64,000 bases of DNA. Source: Stercorarius parasiticus (Eukaryota; Chordata; Aves; Charadriiformes; Stercorariidae). A model generated the notes under the pieces. It was not told the DNA's origin and ran no database searches. It saw nothing but the letters and a program-made list of their open reading frames with translations. The position numbers and the translations under genes were made by a program. This document shows positions 60,901 to 64,000 of the stretch, piece by piece. The number at the start of each line of letters is the position of its first letter. The first letter of the stretch is position 1. The stretch spans positions 874,610 through 938,609 of the forward strand of contig VWZL01001362.1 of assembly GCA_013396915.1 (NCBI GenBank). Direction: 5' to 3'.

Positions 60901-63900
60901 AATCAGGGAAAACTGACATTTTTGAAAGAGCTTCCATTTCTTTCCTTCAAAGTTTCCGGTGAATTAAAAATGAAAGAGCACTTCATTTTATGTATCCTAG
61001 AGTTGTGTTAATTTCTACCCAGCTGGTCTAAAATGATTGATACAAAGCCAAATTTGTGACTGCCTGCATTACAAAGTCTGTAATTTGCTAATGAATTATG
61101 ATAATAATCTTTCATCATACATGAAAGATTTAGACAAACAATTTACTAACTATATAGTTTGATCACAATTTTTGGGTTTGTACCAAGCCTCGAATGTACT
61201 TTATTTTTCCCTGCCTAGATTAGCAGACCAAAGTGAACTTATTCTAAGCTTGTTTTGAAAGCAGTAATGCTGGAAGATATGTGGGGATGATGGTGGGCAG
61301 CAGAAATGATATGAGCTTGTGGTGTAAAACCCCATTCTTAATGTATGTACAAATCAAACCACCCAGTTTTCAACTGGAGAAGCATCAGAGTATGCATGGC
61401 ACGAGAAGTTGTTTGATGCTGCATCTACTGTTGAAGGCACATAGAAGTAAATGAAAACATGTTGGAGATGTTTCTCAAGGTAAACCTCCTCTAGGTATGG
61501 TAGAGACAAACTGCTTAAAGCATAGCTAGACAAAAGCACAGGAGCAAACTAGGCTTAAAAAGAAAGGAAAACAAACCCAAATCCTCCAGAAAAGGGGTAA
61601 CTGCCACATGATCCAGTCAACCCGAGTGAAATTTGTGGTTACCTGCAGTGAGCAAAACTGTAGATCTTGCACACTCTAAGGACCTTCTGAGGACAATGTT
61701 CACACTGGGATGTGAGCGCAGTATAAGCAGGTCTCTTCCTATATGAAAGCTGTGAATCTTCTTATATGAATCTATGACCAAAGGTAACTTCCCAGTTCTG
61801 TGGAGCTTGCTTCTGCGTTGGATATTTTACTTTTCCAGTAGAAAGCAACAGAGGAAAAAGAAAAGGAGGTTTTTGTTCGGTGCCTTTTGACTTCTGTTTT
61901 GCAGAAAGACTCAATAATTTTTCTGCTCCTCTTGAGTTTAGTTTAGTTCAGTGGATTTAAATTGTCAATTTGATATCCACCCTAAAAAAACAGCCAACCC
62001 AAAAAAGACCCCAAGGCATAGCACATGTATCCAGTGCTGCCATTATTGTTTGGATTAAACTGTTGACTTCAGTGGTTTCTGGCTTTATATACCTCTCTTC
62101 AGACCATGTGTTACTCACCCCAAACCACACACACCCACCCCAAAACAAATGGAATCTTATTGAGTTTCTTGTGGCTACTGTTAACATGAAATATTGTGGG
62201 CCTAGTGAAAAGGTAGAAAAAAATAAAGAAACAGAGACCAAACCAAGAAAGTAGGACAACCAGCAACATCAAGCAAAAGCAAGTACTGTGATTGTGGCCT
62301 TGTGAAATGACAAGGAGAGGAGCTCTGGGGAAGGTGCTGACTGGAAAGGGCGTTGAACCATGAGCAAAGGCTTTTTGTTGTTGTTTTGTTGTGTTGGTTG
62401 TTCTTCTCAAATGTAGGGAGCTAGAACTTGGTGAATAACCAGGATGTGTTCAGGGGTTACTTCTTACAAAATCAGGTTAAAAAGAAAAAGTTTGGTTAGA
62501 AAAGGATATTTTTCAGTCAGTCTTCCCAGCTGATAGAAAGTGCAGAACAGTGCTGTGAAGATGAAATCTACTTGAATTCATTGTGTTCTGGAAGAAAAAG
62601 AGATTATTAGAAAACCTCGTTTTTTCTTATGTTACCTACAGAAACTCTCACAGACTGTGCCATATGCAGCATAAAATACTGCTCATGTTGGTTTTTTTAG
62701 GGATGATACTTTTGGATTTAAGAGAAGTAAATACAACAATAGAAATTTTTGAGACATCATTCGTTTGTATGTATTGTTTTGGAATGAGGGGTGAGTGTAT
62801 GAAGAACAGATTTGATGTCTCAAAGACCCTGACTCTCACCACTATTCTTCCTCCTTGAGAAAGTGATTCTCTCTAGTAGCTGTTGCCTAGTATCTAGTAG
62901 CTCTCTTGGAAATTCTGACGTTACTGTCATTTGAAATTGTAGAAGAATATCTCAAGACCTTCACAATATTGCAAACCAGATAAGCAACAGAAGAAAAAAA
63001 GGGAAATAGGAGTACAAAGAACAAGGATTTATTATTATTTTTCTACAACATGTCTATAAGGAAGAGAGCGCCTCTTCCTACAAATCTGTACTTATAAAAT
63101 GGCAGTAAGTCTGTCTGCCTAGTATCTCACGGTATAGGTGTACATACTCCAACCCCAACAAAGGGAAATGGAAAAGGAATAATGAATTCTAAGAACTGAC
63201 ATAATTTTGGTCATTTCATTCACAGCATCAGGGCAAAATGCAGCGCCCCAAATATCTCTGCAGTTTCTTCCAGGAGAAACAGAAAGACAAAGGTTTTATA
63301 TTGTTTTCAAATTTATTTTACTCGTTTCTGGTGACAGGCTACCTTTTACTAAACTCAGCAACTCTAAGAAAGTAACTCTTACTTAAAAAACATTGTGAGC
63401 TATGTTTGTGTCCCATTATTAATTTCTCTGTAACCATAAGCTGAATTTCAGTTCAACATCTCCCCGCTGTGTCTTGCATCAACTCCTGCTTGCACTTACA
63501 CACAAAAAGTTCCTCTTTTAAGACGAGAAGGACTTATTCCTGAATAATTCAAAAGTGGGCAGTGGAAGAAGTGCTTAGATTAATCTGGGGAATGTTTTGT
63601 GTGTTGACAATTTCACTTATAACTAACAGTCTCTTTCACCCACTCTGCTTAAAAGGTCTTGGCTCTTTTTTTTATTCTATGCATTGACATTGGGCTGGCA
63701 GAGAAAAGACTAGACTGCAGCTGAGAACTATGACCACAGGGCAGCCTAGCCCAGGACTAAGACAAACAAAATGGAGAAGCTCTGACGTTCACAAAAAGCA
63801 GCAACAGAACAGTGGAGTAGGATACTTTTTTGTAGTACAAAACAGTAAAGTGACACTTCTCTCCCTGATACAAAAGGTAAACTGCCAAGTCAGGCAGGTC

Positions 63901-64000
63901 CACACTAATATTTCAAGGTTGGGTCTCATGGGGCCAATGAAAAATATGGAAATTCTCTACCGCATTCTGTGAGGTCTGGGTGGGATGAAAGTTTCTTTTT

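Larger units (their letters stand above)
1..64000 (+). other. FAF1: FAF1 gene, 5' portion (promoter to intron 7), continues past the window end
   Basis: Seven exons (coding segments 435-479, 17272-17340, 37347-37393, 40418-40626, 43224-43315, 43670-43758, 51928-52033) join into one 657-base, 219-codon open frame with no stop. Every internal junction is GT-AG and the phases agree. The product reads as vertebrate FAF1 over its N-terminal third (the human protein is about 650 residues). From knowledge of the family, FAF1 is a ubiquitin-binding cofactor of the AAA ATPase p97/VCP. It has UBA, two UBL, UAS and UBX domains, binds FAS and polyubiquitinated substrates, and acts in cytosol and nucleus in protein degradation, apoptosis and NF-kB control. 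Only UBA, UBL1 and the beginning of UBL2 are encoded here; the p97-binding UBX exons are downstream. Intron lengths are about 16.8, 20.0, 3.0, 2.6, 0.35, 8.2 and more than 12 kb. The true 5' end of the transcript cannot be fixed from sequence alone. Confidence 0.96.
52034..64000 (+). other. FAF1: FAF1 intron 7, at least 12 kb, unfinished
   Basis: The donor is GTGAGT. AT-rich, with long stretches lacking recognisable transposons. Contents: A-rich and T-rich tracts (for example T17 at 54953-54969), an A/C-rich tract (54597-54650), a strong CTCF-type motif at 54057-54070, and a single N at 59629. The many 60-125 codon frames here have no recognisable homology and look like chance. Confidence 0.88.

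Noticed and set aside
1..64000. tRNA genes, snoRNAs, microRNA hairpins, CRISPR arrays, bacterial-type operons
   Set aside because: I looked for tRNA B-box words, paired box motifs and regular spaced repeats and found none convincing. A tRNAscan-SE and Infernal run would be decisive.

Overview
The window is vertebrate nuclear DNA, most likely from a bird. It carries the 5' part of one large protein-coding gene on the + strand, FAF1 (FAS-associated factor 1). Seven coding exons with GT-AG junctions and compatible phases join into one 219-codon frame that reads as the N-terminal third of FAF1: the UBA domain, the first ubiquitin-like domain and the start of the second. The bird assignment rests on the close FAF1 match, the dominance of CR1 LINE copies among interspersed repeats, the low overall repeat density, the absence of Alu- or L1-type repeats, and introns of 0.35 to 20 kb. 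A crocodilian or turtle cannot be formally excluded, since both also carry CR1.

Layout: 1-480 is a GC- and CpG-rich promoter and 5' UTR ending in coding exon 1 (435-479). Intron 1 (about 16.8 kb) holds an old CR1, MIR-like remnants and a GC-richer patch with an NF-E2/MAF-type motif. Exon 2 is 17272-17340. Intron 2 (about 20 kb) holds a CR1 with an open reverse-transcriptase tail, a hAT-Charlie-like remnant, several short tandem duplications and a pair of CR1 3' ends in opposite orientation. Exons 3 to 6 (37347-43758) are clustered. Intron 4 between exons 4 and 5 contains a roughly 1-kb decayed CR1 ORF2 fragment and an unexplained CpG-rich minus-strand open frame. Intron 6 (8.2 kb), exon 7 (51928-52033) and at least 12 kb of intron 7 fill the rest. 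The exons for the remainder of UBL2, the UAS domain and the UBX domain lie beyond 64000.

There is no second gene that I can support. Nearly all other open frames are short, AT-rich chance frames or lie inside repeats. Candidate regulatory features are the CpG-island promoter with an E-box, short upstream ORFs, and three good CTCF-type motifs at 41.5, 44.5 and 54.1 kb. No wholly new system was found. The items most worth a second look are the minus-strand frame at 42.8-43.15 kb, the CTCF motif set and the inverted CR1 pair in intron 2.
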